Shown here piece by piece: positions 48,667 to 58,316 of a stretch of 64,000 bases of DNA. The position numbers and the translations under genes were made by a program. The stretch is taken from positions 496,001-560,000 of the forward strand of contig CP051152.1 in NCBI GenBank assembly GCA_003970805.2. Direction: 5' to 3'. Position 1 is the first letter of the stretch. Each line of letters starts with the position of its first letter. Source of the stretch: Undibacterium piscinae. Lineage in GTDB: Bacteria > Pseudomonadota > Gammaproteobacteria > Burkholderiales > Burkholderiaceae_D. A model generated the notes under the pieces. The model ran no database searches. It was not told the origin of the DNA and was given only the letters and a program-made list of their open reading frames with translations.

Positions 48667-50637
48667 TCACCTCGGGACGAAAGCAACGAATGGCATCCAA
48701 TACACCAATAACGAACGCTTAAATGTCGTCAAAACATTGGGCTTAACTTCGTATTCCAATTCACGTCCACGCCGCGAGACCAATCTAGCGAGACAACCAA
48801 GCAGACTCCACGGGTATTTTGGGTGGCCGTTTTCCAGTTCCAAATGGATTAGGTTTCCAGCGGAAAGTGGCCTCAGCGTGGGAAGCCCATCGATGCAAAC
48901 GAAACCAAGGTTAGTTTCGGAAAAGTTGCACTGGCGATTCATCAAGCTAGGGATCGGTGATGAGACCAAAATGTCAAAAATTTCATCAAAGGTTTTCAAG
49001 ACAACTGTGAAATCAGGATAGACCAGTGGAAAAGAAATAATCTCGATTGGATCCAATTCGAGATTGGACAGATTTGAGGCCGCCCAATACAGTTGTTCCT
49101 GTGAAGCGTTTTTTTGGCGTAGGATTAAAATCTGTTCGTTTGCCCAAGCTTGCAAAACTCCTGTAGGCGCGACCTTCGTCCCAGAGTCCCTCTTCGCGGA
49201 CGTCGGTTGGTTTTCGAAATAGCCTAAATATCCTCCTGCGCCACGATTCGTATTGTTGGTCAATCCTCCGATTGCGTCGGTCGTTAAATACTTTAATCCG
49301 TTGTGAGGCGGCAGGTCTATTAGCGCAGCGCACCCAACAATTCGCCCTTCGAATTCAATGCACCTTATTCGCTCAAAGTTCTCACAAACGTATTTGGCAG
49401 AGGCGTCAACAGGCGAGCCTAGGACGTCGGAAAACGTCATATCGATTATCCACTCTCGGACTTTATCCTGCGATCTGAGCGAATTGATGTTTTCGTGTAC
49501 CTGTCTCTGAGATTCGCCTTCGATTTGAAGTGCAACTGATACGTCAAGACCAACTGTAATTGCGGCAAGATAGTTTTTTAACGGTACCCGCAGCTCAATC
49601 GGCTGCCCCTTATTTATCAGTCGATCCTTTACCGCTTCGATTGGCTCGTCGACTGTAATGCAAACGCGTGTGGAAAACGCGGCATCAAAGCCGTCGCCTC
49701 CACCTTTCGACAATATGGGCCGCAACGTTAGTCCATCGGGGAAATTTAGCTTCGTGACATCAGATATCCCGTCACTATACAGCCGACTCAAAACAGAAAC
49801 TTCGGACGCGACCATAAATACCGAATAAAAGCCGATGCCAAATCGCCCTACAGGCTTGAAATTTGACGATCTCAAGCCGGGAAATTCAGATTGAACCAGG
49901 TCAGAAGCCCAAAATGAAGTACCAAAGTCAAGGAGTGACCCTACCATCGTTCGCTGTGACATGCCCACGCCGTCATCCCAGATTTCGATAACCGTTTTGG
50001 ATTCGGATTTACGCGCAACCTTTATCAGAATTCGCCCGTTGAAATTCGCCGCTATCGCCATACGGGCCCTTATGGCGTCCCGCGCGTTCTGAATAAGCTC
50101 TCTGATTACAATTGCAAAATTGTCGCCTTCCCCGTACAGCTGCTTGCCCCCCAAATCGTTTACTAATTTTTCCAAATTACCAACGTGAATTTTCGCGGCT
50201 GTCGGCGTCCAATCTTGCGTTCTGACAGAACGGCTCAGTTCCAGAGGGGACTCGGCGCCAGTAACTTTTCGCATCCGAAATTGCGGGCTTTCACCTTCAC
50301 ATTGGGGGCGCGAGGCCAGAAGGTCATTCGATGACTTTATTTCCGAGTCAATTAGGACTATCGCGTCGTAAGCAACCCACCACGCTTTCGCATCTTCCGG
50401 ATGAAATGAACTCATCGACGTGATCAGCAAGCTGCTATTGGACGAATCTGACGTATCAACGCTTGCCCTACCCAACCAGTTTTGCGCCTTCCAATGGTTT
50501 AGGGAAACCCCGCTTTGGCGTGTCAACGAAAATAGAAAATCAGGCGCGCGGCGTTCGTCGATATGGGCAGCGTCCGCGCATCTATCTGATCTTAAAATAC
50601 CGTTCCTAGTCTTCTTACGCAAAAAAAGCCGGGGCAT
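48667..50637 (-). pseudogene. Hsp90-like GHKL ATPase lacking its N-terminal HD domain
   Basis: Large ATPase of the Bergerat (GHKL) type. N box E180-N184 in VIRELIQNARDAI, G1 box DDGVGM (221-226), and an Hsp90-type G2 box GRFGIGFYSVFMVA (264-277). All are intact, so ATP binding looks possible. Before the ATPase lies a linker typical of HD-hydrolase/ATPase fusion proteins: RCADAAHIDERRAP, then DAKAWWVAYDAIVLIDSEI. In that family, as I recall it, about 200 residues of HD phosphohydrolase domain precede this; here they are absent. Homology starts only at about 50583, and the first 18 codons, including the ATG, lie in the Tim44 gene terminator and its flank. No ribosome site is visible. It lies just upstream of recC. 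I infer a 5'-deleted relic. Confidence 0.65.
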
Positions 50638-50653
50638 TTGAATTGACCCCGGC
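50621..50653 (-). terminator. Intrinsic terminator of the Tim44-like gene
   Basis: On the minus strand GCCGGGG, a 12-base loop and CCCCGGC are followed by seven T, 24 bases after the Tim44-like stop codon. The start codon of the truncated ATPase frame lies in this loop. Confidence 0.85.
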
Positions 50654-50676
50654 CTTTTCCTGCGTTTTTTAAAACA

Positions 50677-51630
50677 TTACACTTGCTGGATACCCGCTAA
50701 AGCCCAGCCGCCTTGGCCATTGACAGGCTTGGAGAAGTTCCACACTTCAGAAAACCCTTCGGCAGGCAATGTCGGATCCTCTTTGATTACACCGGTGAAT
50801 TTGACGCTGGCCAGATAATCACTATTGACTGTTTCCAAGCCAAGCAGTTGGGCATCGACAGAAACCACATCAGTCACATTAACCAAAGTTCCACGCTCTT
50901 GAATTTGCATCTTGATTTCTGCGTACATTTCGGCAGTGGTGAATTCGCGAATATCGTTGATATCCGCTTTATCACAGGCGGCCTGCAAGCGTATGAAATA
51001 CATCTTGGCATTACGCAAAAACACCGGCACATCGAAATCAGCTGGAATCGTCCAGCTACCCTGATCGGCCGGAGCAAATCCAGAACCAAAACCTGAAGCT
51101 GCCGCGCCGGCAGTAGCTGCTGTTCCTGCATTACCGTTAGCACCCGATTGATATGACATTGGTTCGACGCGCGAACCAATTTCCGGCAAAGCCGTACCAG
51201 CGCTGGCATAAGCGGGCTGCGGAGTGAATGCCGAAGGTGCACCGCCAGCTTTACGTTTCTGGTACATGCGGAATAAGAAGAAGGCTGCACCAGCTAACAA
51301 CAGCATAGGCAAAATCGAGCCAAGTGCGCTCGCCAATCCGGCGCCTATACCCATTGAGGATAACATGGCGCCAATCAAGGCACCGCCGATCAAGCCGCCG
51401 ACGATTCCCTTCCATGGGCTCGCTGGTTTTGGCGGCGTAGCGGCCGCTCCGGCTGTCGCTGGCGCCGCTGGTTTAGCCTGGCTAGGTGCTGCCGGAGCCG
51501 CCTGACGCGACACATTGTTAGATTGAGTTCCGGAAGAACCGCCGCCGCCAACACGTTTCGCATCAGCCTCCGGGATCACCATCGTCATTGCGCCAACCAT
51601 CAACATCATCGTGAATAGTAATTTTTTCAT
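50677..51630 (-). CDS. Tim44-like domain membrane protein
   Basis: 317-residue exported or membrane protein. It has a signal peptide (KLLFTMMLMVGAMTMVIPEADA), a Gly/Ser/Pro/Ala-rich linker, one or two hydrophobic segments (KGIVGGLIGGALIGAMLSSM; LGSILPMLLLAGAAFFLF) and a C-terminal Tim44/MbA-like domain (FLRNAKMYFIRLQAACDKAD; LASVKFTGVIKEDP; EVWNFSKPVNGQGGWALAGI). This bacterial family is widespread in betaproteobacteria; its function is not established. It has a good terminator downstream. No partner gene is obvious. Confidence 0.85.
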   Translation of the reverse strand: MKKLLFTMMLMVGAMTMVIPEADAKRVGGGGSSGTQSNNVSRQAAPAAPSQAKPAAPATAGAAATPPKPASPWKGIVGGLIGGALIGAMLSSMGIGAGLASALGSILPMLLLAGAAFFLFRMYQKRKAGGAPSAFTPQPAYASAGTALPEIGSRVEPMSYQSGANGNAGTAATAGAAASGFGSGFAPADQGSWTIPADFDVPVFLRNAKMYFIRLQAACDKADINDIREFTTAEMYAEIKMQIQERGTLVNVTDVVSVDAQLLGLETVNSDYLASVKFTGVIKEDPTLPAEGFSEVWNFSKPVNGQGGWALAGIQQV

Positions 51631-51849
51631 TTTAAAAACTCCTTAATTAAGACCAAAAACCAGATTCAAAACCAAATTGCCTCTTCACTTTTGGAAAAGG
51701 AGCTGGAGTGACTATACGGCCTGCGGAGTGACAATAAAAGTCGAATATAATTGACGAATACATCGCATATTTCGATTAATATCGTTTTACTAATTTTTGT
51801 GTCCGCTCGGCCATTGCAGCATCGATCCAGGCGCATACCATAGAGGCTC

Positions 51850-52178
51850 ATGGATAAGTTGGCCATTGAAGTGGCGATTGCGCAGCGAAAATTGCACTGA
51901 TTGCGATGGATCTGGACTACTTCAAGCAGATCAACGATACGCTGGGGCATGATGGCGGCGACCGGGTCTTGTGCCATTTCGTCGCGCATGGGGGGGGAGG
52001 AGTTTGTGGTTGCTAGCACAACGCTGCACGCGGCCTTGAACACTGCGATGCAGTAGCTTCGGCGTAGGCACCTGGAGTGGGACGCCATCGCACCATAGAG
52101 GCTGATGCGGTCTATCGCGCCAAAGCGGCAGGGCGCAATCGTATCGAATTAGTTACGGAGCCCTCTATTTCAGTATGA
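51850..52178 (+). pseudogene. Diguanylate cyclase (GGDEF) domain relic
   Basis: Rightward remains of a GGDEF domain in shifting frames: ALIAMDLDYFKQINDTLGHD, then GGDRVLCHFVA, then the signature GGEEFVVAS, then ADAVYRAKAAGRNRIELVTE to a stop. Parts between these motifs are deleted. ACCATAGAGGCT stands at both 51837-51848 and 52092-52103 and may mark a rearrangement. No N-terminal sensory domain remains. Confidence 0.75.
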
Positions 52179-52202
52179 ATCGTGTCTAAAAGCCTCTTGG
52201 CT

Positions 52203-52224
52203 ATCACTCAATAATCACTCAATA
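52203..52224. repeat. 11-bp tandem duplication
   Basis: ATCACTCAATA is present twice in direct tandem, in the gene-free stretch after the GGDEF relic. Confidence 0.6.
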
Positions 52225-52410
52225 AGACACCCATCTCAACTGACAGCGTTTTCCGGACGCCAAATGCTTACTCCGCATAGCGCATGCGACTACGGGCGAC
52301 TAGACCGTTTTCATTGATCTCCATTGCTGTTCCGGATGTTTCAGATCTGGGATAGGTCTAGGGATCTCGATGCCGGCGGCGACGAGATTGCGCATTGCAC
52401 CTAGCCCTGC

Positions 52411-52469
52411 GCGCATATTCCATGCGGCTTAGCGGGTAGGTAGGCCGGAGAGCCGCATGGAATATGCGC
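52411..52469. repeat. Perfect 19-bp inverted repeat
   Basis: GCGCATATTCCATGCGGCT (52411-52429) is exactly complementary to the sequence at 52451-52469, with a 21-base loop. The stem has no T-run on either side. It lies between the GGDEF relic and the 3' end of the RES toxin gene. It may be a fold-back terminator of the toxin operon without a U-tract, a mobile element end pair, or a single copy of an intergenic repeat family. Confidence 0.85.
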
Positions 52470-52541
52470 AGTGGCGGGGGACCGCGAATTAAACTTGAGC
52501 TTTCGCAACTAAGGTAGCTAGCAAGCAAAAGCGTAGCCAGT

Positions 52542-53000
52542 TCACTTCTGCATACGCGCGTCGAAGCGAAATTCTCTTTCTATGCTGAGCTTGACTTGAT
52601 CGTAGGCAGGGTGGTCGGCGTTGATCACGGCGTTGAGCGCTTCCGGGATGATGGCGGAGGGGATCAGCATCGCTAAAGCCTGATATTTGACGAGCGTGTC
52701 GCGCCCAAAAATCTGGGTGCTTTCCGGTGCCGGCAGCTCGGCCCAGTCTGGTGGTAAATCGGCGATCGCCGGTTGTATGATCAGGCTTTCCTTATCGGGT
52801 AGCTCAACGCTAACCAGGACCAGTGGCGGGTGCTGGGCGCCAGCTAAATGAACGAATTTTTCTAGTGCGCATATTTCCACCGTGGTGCCGGCATACAGCA
52901 CCGGAAAGCCTATCGGATTCCAGCGCCCACCCTCGCTACGCGCGCCATAGCATGCACGATCCAGCGCATACTTTTTAGTGGTAATGCGCCACAACTTCAA
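52542..53000 (-). CDS. RES-domain toxin
   Basis: Toxin of a RES/Xre-type toxin-antitoxin module; characterised members degrade or modify NAD+ or act as ADP-ribosyltransferases. The 152-residue protein shows LWRITTKKYALDRACYGARS, the loop EGGRWNPIGFPVLYAG with a conserved Arg, and the glutamate-bearing helix EICALEKFVHL. The frame begins at a TTG codon that overlaps the antitoxin stop (TTGA), implying translational coupling. All expected motifs are intact. Confidence 0.9.
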   Translation of the reverse strand: MKLWRITTKKYALDRACYGARSEGGRWNPIGFPVLYAGTTVEICALEKFVHLAGAQHPPLVLVSVELPDKESLIIQPAIADLPPDWAELPAPESTQIFGRDTLVKYQALAMLIPSAIIPEALNAVINADHPAYDQVKLSIEREFRFDARMQK

Positions 53001-53539
53001 GCGACACCGCCGGTGGCGATGGCGTTTAGTATTTGCCTCACCGAGACCGCACCAGGCTCAGTATCCATTAACTCTAGAGGCATGGCATTGCCTAAGGCCA
53101 GATTAGGCTGGCGCATCCAGGCAATCGCATGCTCTTTATCTTCGAAGATTTCTATCGCCATGCGGGTGACTGCGCCCATGCGATACACGCGTTCGGTGGC
53201 GGCGGAATCTATTTTAGCGGCAGCCTTTTCCAGGCGCGAAGCGGTGGTGGCTGGAACCCGCACTATGCTGAGTATGCGCGCTTCGGTTTCGCCAAAAAAA
53301 CCGCTGACCGACTTTAAAATTTTGGCAGGGAAGCCTTCTCGTATCAATTGCACGGCATCAAAGCCACGTGGGCCATGTTCGACAATATTGGCGAACATGC
53401 GCGGATCGAGGGTGCCACTGCGGCCACCAACAGCTTTGAGACGCGGTGTGGGATTTTTCACAGCGCTACGAAGCTTGCTCGCTCCGACTGGCTTGCTGGC
53501 TCTGGCGGCGGCAGTGCTGGATTTTTCTTTGATGAGCAT
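52997..53539 (-). CDS. DUF2384 (Xre/MbcA/ParS-like) antitoxin
   Basis: Antitoxin paired with the downstream RES toxin. The N-terminal about 50 residues are basic and Ala/Ser-rich. A central helical region (FANIVEHGPRGFDAVQLIRE, then FGETEARILSIVRVPATTAS) and the C-terminal toxin-binding DUF2384 domain (RVYRMGAVTRMAIEIFEDKE; AIAWMRQPNLALGNAMPLEL) follow. Length 180 is normal. The ribosome site GGAGG lies inside one arm of a palindromic operator, so the operon is likely autoregulated. Confidence 0.9.
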   Translation of the reverse strand: MLIKEKSSTAAARASKPVGASKLRSAVKNPTPRLKAVGGRSGTLDPRMFANIVEHGPRGFDAVQLIREGFPAKILKSVSGFFGETEARILSIVRVPATTASRLEKAAAKIDSAATERVYRMGAVTRMAIEIFEDKEHAIAWMRQPNLALGNAMPLELMDTEPGAVSVRQILNAIATGGVA

Positions 53540-53548
53540 AATAAACCT

Positions 53549-53578
53549 CCATTTGGTAATTCATAATACACCAAATGG
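53549..53578 (-). promoter_or_regulatory. Palindromic operator and promoter of the RES antitoxin-toxin operon
   Basis: CCATTTGGT (53549-53557) and ACCAAATGG (53570-53578) form a perfect 9-base inverted repeat with a 12-base spacer, so half-sites are 21 bases (two turns) apart. On the minus strand a -10-like TATTAT (53563-53568) sits in the spacer, with a -35-like CTGGCA 17 bases upstream. The inner arm overlaps the ribosome site. Binding here by the antitoxin would block transcription. Confidence 0.75.
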
Positions 53579-54055
53579 ATAATATTGCCAGTTGTTTGGC
53601 AAAGCAGAGCGCACTCAGGGCTTAATTTGTCAACATCTTTACCAACATCTAAAGAAAATGAAATAGCCGACCCGCCAAGGCGCAATCCCACTGCGGTTGG
53701 TGGCAGGCATAAGCCCAAGACCCGCATGGGTACTGCGCAAGCGGCTGGTGTGTAAATTAAAATCAGTGCGGCAATTACTGAAGATTTTTTTAGCAGGCTA
53801 AGCGATGGCCAATAGGTGAAAATTATCTTTCGTGTCGCTGAACTTCTTGTCTTATTATCTGTCACAGAAACTTACGCCGCAGCTAAAGTGCTATTCAAGG
53901 TGACTGGCTCGTTAATTGTGTGCCAATGCCAACGCTAGCGCAATAAAGCAAAGACTTAGGCAGCGGCTAGAGAAGTAAATACCCAAAACCAGTACCCAAA
54001 ATGATAGTTGGCGGCCACCAGCTTAGCCGACACGACCACCATGAACGGAGACCCT

Positions 54056-57000
54056 ATGCGCAGTTTTCAAAAACGCCGCCTCAGCCTGTTAATTTCACTC
54101 ATTTGTAGCCTAACTGCGAGCACCTTGCCAGGCACCGCATTGGCGACTGATGCAGTCACGCCTGCCAAAGATAGCCTGGAGAAAAAGAAATGGGATGTAA
54201 ATCATCCCCCAGGCGCGGCAATTACCGCCACGCTCGACACCACCTCTGGCACCTGGATGAGCGTAGATGTCAGCCCGGATGGTAAGCACATCGTGTTTGA
54301 TATGCTGGGTGATCTGTATCTGATGCCCATCGCAGGTGGCGAGGCCAAGGCCTTAACGCATAGCGTGGCGTGGGAAATGCAGGCGCGTTTTTCTCCAGAT
54401 GGAAAACAGCTCACGTATATGTCGGATGCTGGTGGTGGCGACAATATCTGGGTCATGAATGTCGATGGCAGCGATGCACATGCCGTCAGTAAGGAAGATT
54501 TTCGTTTGCTCAATAACCCGGTCTGGCATCCTAACGGCCAGTATATTGCGGCCCGTAAGCATTACACAGGCACCCGTTCACTGGGCTCTGGCGAAATCTG
54601 GTTATACCACCGCAGCGGTGGCGCTGGAGTGCAGTTAAATGAAAAAGCCACTTGGCAAAAAGATTTAGGTGAGCCTGCATTCTCACCGGATGGCCGCTAC
54701 GTGTACTACTCGCAAGATACGACGCCAGGCAGCTCATTTGAATACAATAAAAATTCCAATGGACAGATTTATCAAATTTTCCGTAAAGATTTACAGGATG
54801 GAAAAACCATCGCCATGGTCAGCGGGGCAGGTGGTGCGGTACGACCAACGCCTTCGCCAGATGGTAAATATCTGGCATTCGTGCGACGCGTACGTGGGAC
54901 TGATGAGACTCAAAATAACTCGCAAAGTACTTTGTTTTTGAAAAACCTGGCGACCGGTGAAGAGACTTCGGCGTGGGGCGAGCTGGAGCGTGATTTACAA
55001 GAGGCATGGGCGGTGCATGGTGTGTATCCGGCCTTTAGCTGGCTGCCCGATAGCAAGCAGATCGTGGTTTGGGCCAAGGGCAAGATTTGGCGTGTCGACC
55101 CATTTACCAAGACAGCCGCAGAAATCCCCTTCCATATCAAGGATAGCCGCGAAGTGCGCGCTGCGGTACGCTACCCAACTGCGGTGGCGCCCGAGCAATT
55201 TGATGTCAAGCAACTGCGTTGGGTCAATGTGGCACCTAAGGGCGATAAAGTCATTTACTCCGCCTTGGGCTATTTGTACGTACGCGATTTGCCCGATGGT
55301 AAGCCACGTCGCTTGACCAAACAGGAAGATCATTTCGAGTTCTTCCCGAAATTTTCACGTGACGGCAATAGCGTCGTGTTTACCACATGGAATGACGAAA
55401 AGCTAGGCTCGGTGCGCAGCATAGACCTGCGTGGTGGACAAGAAACCATACTTAGTAAAGAAGCGGGGAAATTCAGTGAGCCGACTTTCTCGCCAGACGG
55501 TAAGCAAGTCGTGTTCGTCAAATCACGCGGTGGCTATCTGACCACGCCTTGGAATGGTTTGAATACCGGTGTCTATGCCGTTAGCGCGGACGGTAAGGGT
55601 GTGCCACGTTTGCTCACCGATGAAGGTTCGGCGCCGCAATTTGGTAAAGATAACGAGCATGTGTATTTGACCCGCACCCAGCATACCGGAGAAGTCGATT
55701 GGATCACCTCGCTGATACGCTTCAAGATGGATAAGAGTGAGCAGGTGGCGGTAGCAAAAGGTGAATTCGTGGAAGACTTCGCGGTCTCGCCAGATGGCGA
55801 TTGGCTCGCTTTTGGCGAGCGCTTTCATGCCTATGTCACGCCTATGCCTTTGGCCGGTAAGGCGGTGACGGTGGGTTCTAAAATGGATGGTTTGCCAGTC
55901 AAACAACTCGACGTCAATGCGGGTGAATACCTGCATTGGTCAGGCGATAGCAAAAATTTGAATTTCTCACTGGGCGACGAATTATTTACCAGCCCATTGA
56001 CGGCCGCATTCAGTTTTGTCGCTGGCGCAGCGAAAGAACTACCTAAGCCAGCTGAAAATGGTAAGAAGATAGGATTTCGCGAGAACGCCGATAAACCCAA
56101 CGGTGTGACTGTGATCTCCGGTGCGCGCGTAGTCACCATGAAGGGCGACGAGGTGATAGAGAATGCGCGCATTGTGATTCGGGATAATCGTATTGCTGCG
56201 ATCGGTAGTGCCGATAGTATTGCTGTGCCTGCAGGCGCCAAGCAAATTGCAGCGAACGGCAAGACCATCATTCCAGGCATCGTCGATGTGCACTGGCACG
56301 GCGGCATGGGCGAAGGACAGATTATTCCTCAGCAAAGCTGGGTTAATTATGCCTCGCTGGCGTTCGGCGTTACGACGATTCATGATCCCTCCAATGACAC
56401 TGCCGAGATCTTCACGCAAAGCGAAATGCAGCGCGTTGGCAATGTGCTCGGACCGCGGATTTTTTCTACCGGTACCATTTTATATGGTGCTAAAGCGAAT
56501 ATGAGTGCCATTGTGAATAGCCTGGACGATGCGCTGACGCACTTGAAACGACTCAAGGCGAACGGGGCAATTTCGGTCAAGAGCTACAATCAACCGCGCC
56601 GCGAACAGCGTCAGCAAATTCTCGAGGCGGCGCGTCAGACCAATATGATGGTGGTGCCAGAAGGCGGCTCCTTGTTTCAGTCGAACATGAGTATGGTGGT
56701 GGATGGACATACCGGCGTTGAACATGCGCTGCCAGTTGCCAAGGTCTACGACGACGTCAAGCAGCTCTGGTCGCAAACCAAAGTCGGTTATACACCGACC
56801 TTGATCGTTGGCTATGGCGGTCTGGATGGCGAGCATTATTGGTATGCCCGTACCGAAGTCTGGAAGCATCCTTTACTATCGCGTTACGTTCCTCATTCTA
56901 TTTTGGAGGCGCGCAGCGTAAGACGTGAAACTGCACCAGATCAAGACTTCAATGTCTTCAATATCGCGCGCACCGCTACCGAGTTACAGCGTGCCGGTGT

Positions 57001-57142
57001 CGATGTCAATCTTGGTGCCCACGGCCAGCGTGAAGGCCTAGGCGCCCATTGGGAAATGTGGATGCACACATTCCAGGAAACAAGTATCCTCATAGAGCAA
57101 TGTCAAACACCTCAAGATCTGACAAAATCTCACAATTGTTGA
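54056..57142 (+). CDS. TolB-like propeller plus amidohydrolase protein, C-terminally truncated
   Basis: Exported protein: signal peptide ([20 protein letters not shown], cleavage near TALA), then repeated TolB/WD40-like blades ([46 protein letters not shown]) forming a beta-propeller. From about residue 690 an amidohydrolase domain begins ([33 protein letters not shown] with metal His-x-His). It stops after [21 protein letters not shown], where relatives continue about 130 residues with the end of the barrel. The last 20 residues read through the 5' end of ribBA. Start chosen: MRSFQKRR with GGAG upstream. Probably inactive. Confidence 0.82.
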   Translation: MRSFQKRRLSLLISLICSLTASTLPGTALATDAVTPAKDSLEKKKWDVNHPPGAAITATLDTTSGTWMSVDVSPDGKHIVFDMLGDLYLMPIAGGEAKALTHSVAWEMQARFSPDGKQLTYMSDAGGGDNIWVMNVDGSDAHAVSKEDFRLLNNPVWHPNGQYIAARKHYTGTRSLGSGEIWLYHRSGGAGVQLNEKATWQKDLGEPAFSPDGRYVYYSQDTTPGSSFEYNKNSNGQIYQIFRKDLQDGKTIAMVSGAGGAVRPTPSPDGKYLAFVRRVRGTDETQNNSQSTLFLKNLATGEETSAWGELERDLQEAWAVHGVYPAFSWLPDSKQIVVWAKGKIWRVDPFTKTAAEIPFHIKDSREVRAAVRYPTAVAPEQFDVKQLRWVNVAPKGDKVIYSALGYLYVRDLPDGKPRRLTKQEDHFEFFPKFSRDGNSVVFTTWNDEKLGSVRSIDLRGGQETILSKEAGKFSEPTFSPDGKQVVFVKSRGGYLTTPWNGLNTGVYAVSADGKGVPRLLTDEGSAPQFGKDNEHVYLTRTQHTGEVDWITSLIRFKMDKSEQVAVAKGEFVEDFAVSPDGDWLAFGERFHAYVTPMPLAGKAVTVGSKMDGLPVKQLDVNAGEYLHWSGDSKNLNFSLGDELFTSPLTAAFSFVAGAAKELPKPAENGKKIGFRENADKPNGVTVISGARVVTMKGDEVIENARIVIRDNRIAAIGSADSIAVPAGAKQIAANGKTIIPGIVDVHWHGGMGEGQIIPQQSWVNYASLAFGVTTIHDPSNDTAEIFTQSEMQRVGNVLGPRIFSTGTILYGAKANMSAIVNSLDDALTHLKRLKANGAISVKSYNQPRREQRQQILEAARQTNMMVVPEGGSLFQSNMSMVVDGHTGVEHALPVAKVYDDVKQLWSQTKVGYTPTLIVGYGGLDGEHYWYARTEVWKHPLLSRYVPHSILEARSVRRETAPDQDFNVFNIARTATELQRAGVDVNLGAHGQREGLGAHWEMWMHTFQETSILIEQCQTPQDLTKSHNC

Positions 57143-58229
57143 AGAGTTACGCGCTGGCCGCATGGTCATATTGGTGGATGAAGAAGATAGGGAAAACGAA
57201 GGTGACCTCGTTCTCGCCGCCGATTTCGTCACTCCGGAAGCAATTAATTTCATGGCGAAATTTGGCCGCGGACTGATTTGCCTGACTCTGACGGAAGAAC
57301 GTTGCAATATGTTGGAACTGTCAATGATGACAGCCCGCAACGGCACTGCTTACGGCACCAACTTCACGGTCTCGATAGAAGCGGCTGAAGGCGTCACCAC
57401 CGGTATTTCTGCAGCTGATCGCGCCAAAACCGTGCAGGTCGCGGTAGGGAAAAATACCACTGCAGCCGATATCGTGCAGCCTGGGCATATTTTTCCGCTA
57501 AAAGCGCAAAAAGGCGGTGTCCTGATGCGTGCCGGCCATACTGAGGCTGGTTGTGATTTCGCTGAATTGGCGGGTTTGACGCCGGCTGCGGTGATCTGCG
57601 AAATCATGAAAGACGACGGCACCATGGCGCGTCTGCCTGATTTAATGGAATTTGCCAAGGAACACAATCTGAAAATTGGTACGATTGCCGATTTGATTCA
57701 CTACCGCAATCAGACAGAAAGTATTGTAGAACGCGTTGCCGAACGCGAAATGCAAACGGTGCATGGTAGCTTCCGGGCTATCGTGTATCGCGACAAACCT
57801 AGCGGTTCTGCGCATTTGGCGCTGGTGCATGGCGAGATCAGTGCCGATAAGGATGCCCTGGTGCGCGTGCATCAACCGGTTTCCATCCTTGATCTGCTTG
57901 AAAGCCAGATTTCCACGCACTCATGGAATGTCGCTAGTGCGATGGCAGCGATTAAGGCGTCCGATGGCGGTGTAATCGTTATGCTTAACTGCGAGGAAAC
58001 TGCAGAGCAGATGTTTGAGCAGTTTAAGGCCTTAAACATGCCAAACGCCCGTCCGCAAGGTCGTGCCGCAAGTATGGATTTGCGCAATTATGGTATCGGT
58101 GCGCAGATTCTGAAGGACGTTGGCGTCGGTCGCATGAAATTATTGGCGAATCCTAGAAAAATGCCGTCCATGACAGGTTTTAACCTGGAAGTGGTCGGGT
58201 ATCTGGATAAGCCTGAAGCAACAAAATAA
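57100..58229 (+). CDS. ribBA: 3,4-dihydroxy-2-butanone-4-phosphate synthase (RibB with decayed RibA half), frame problem at 5' end
   Basis: RibB half makes dihydroxybutanone phosphate from ribulose 5-phosphate for riboflavin. Marks: [20 protein letters not shown] and [17 protein letters not shown]. The C-terminal GTP-cyclohydrolase-II-like half lacks the three zinc cysteines ([19 protein letters not shown] in their place), so only RibB activity is expected, as in some betaproteobacteria. The frame with ATG at 57100 ([11 protein letters not shown]) seems to be the original start, but one base appears missing near 57131; the intact frame has an internal ATG only at 57162 (MVILVDEED). Use of that start would drop the N-terminal helix. 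First gene of ribBA-ribH-nusB. Confidence 0.8.
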
Positions 58230-58233
58230 GATT

Positions 58234-58266
58234 GTAAACTCCGTAAATAGTAACGGATCAGTTTAC
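58234..58266 (+). promoter_or_regulatory. Stem-loop between ribBA and ribH
   Basis: GTAAACT pairs with AGTTTAC, with an inner CCGT/ACGG stem and a short bulge. No T-run follows, so it is likely an intercistronic hairpin for mRNA processing or stability and not a terminator. Confidence 0.5.
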
Positions 58267-58316
58267 GCTGCTTAATAATTAGTAAGTTGATGCGCTTAGG
58301 CGCAAGAAAGAACATC

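Noticed and set aside
51666..52088. 140-residue minus-strand frame
   Set aside because: It runs antisense through the GGDEF relic and has no coding signature of its own.
53458..53865. 135-residue minus-strand frame with a hydrophobic segment
   Set aside because: It overlaps the antitoxin gene by 82 bases in another frame and covers its operator; no family is recognisable and the antitoxin is clearly the real gene.
57720..58229. Full GTP cyclohydrolase II activity for the RibBA C-terminal half
   Set aside because: The zinc-binding cysteines and the surrounding GTP-binding motif are absent, so only the RibB reaction is expected.
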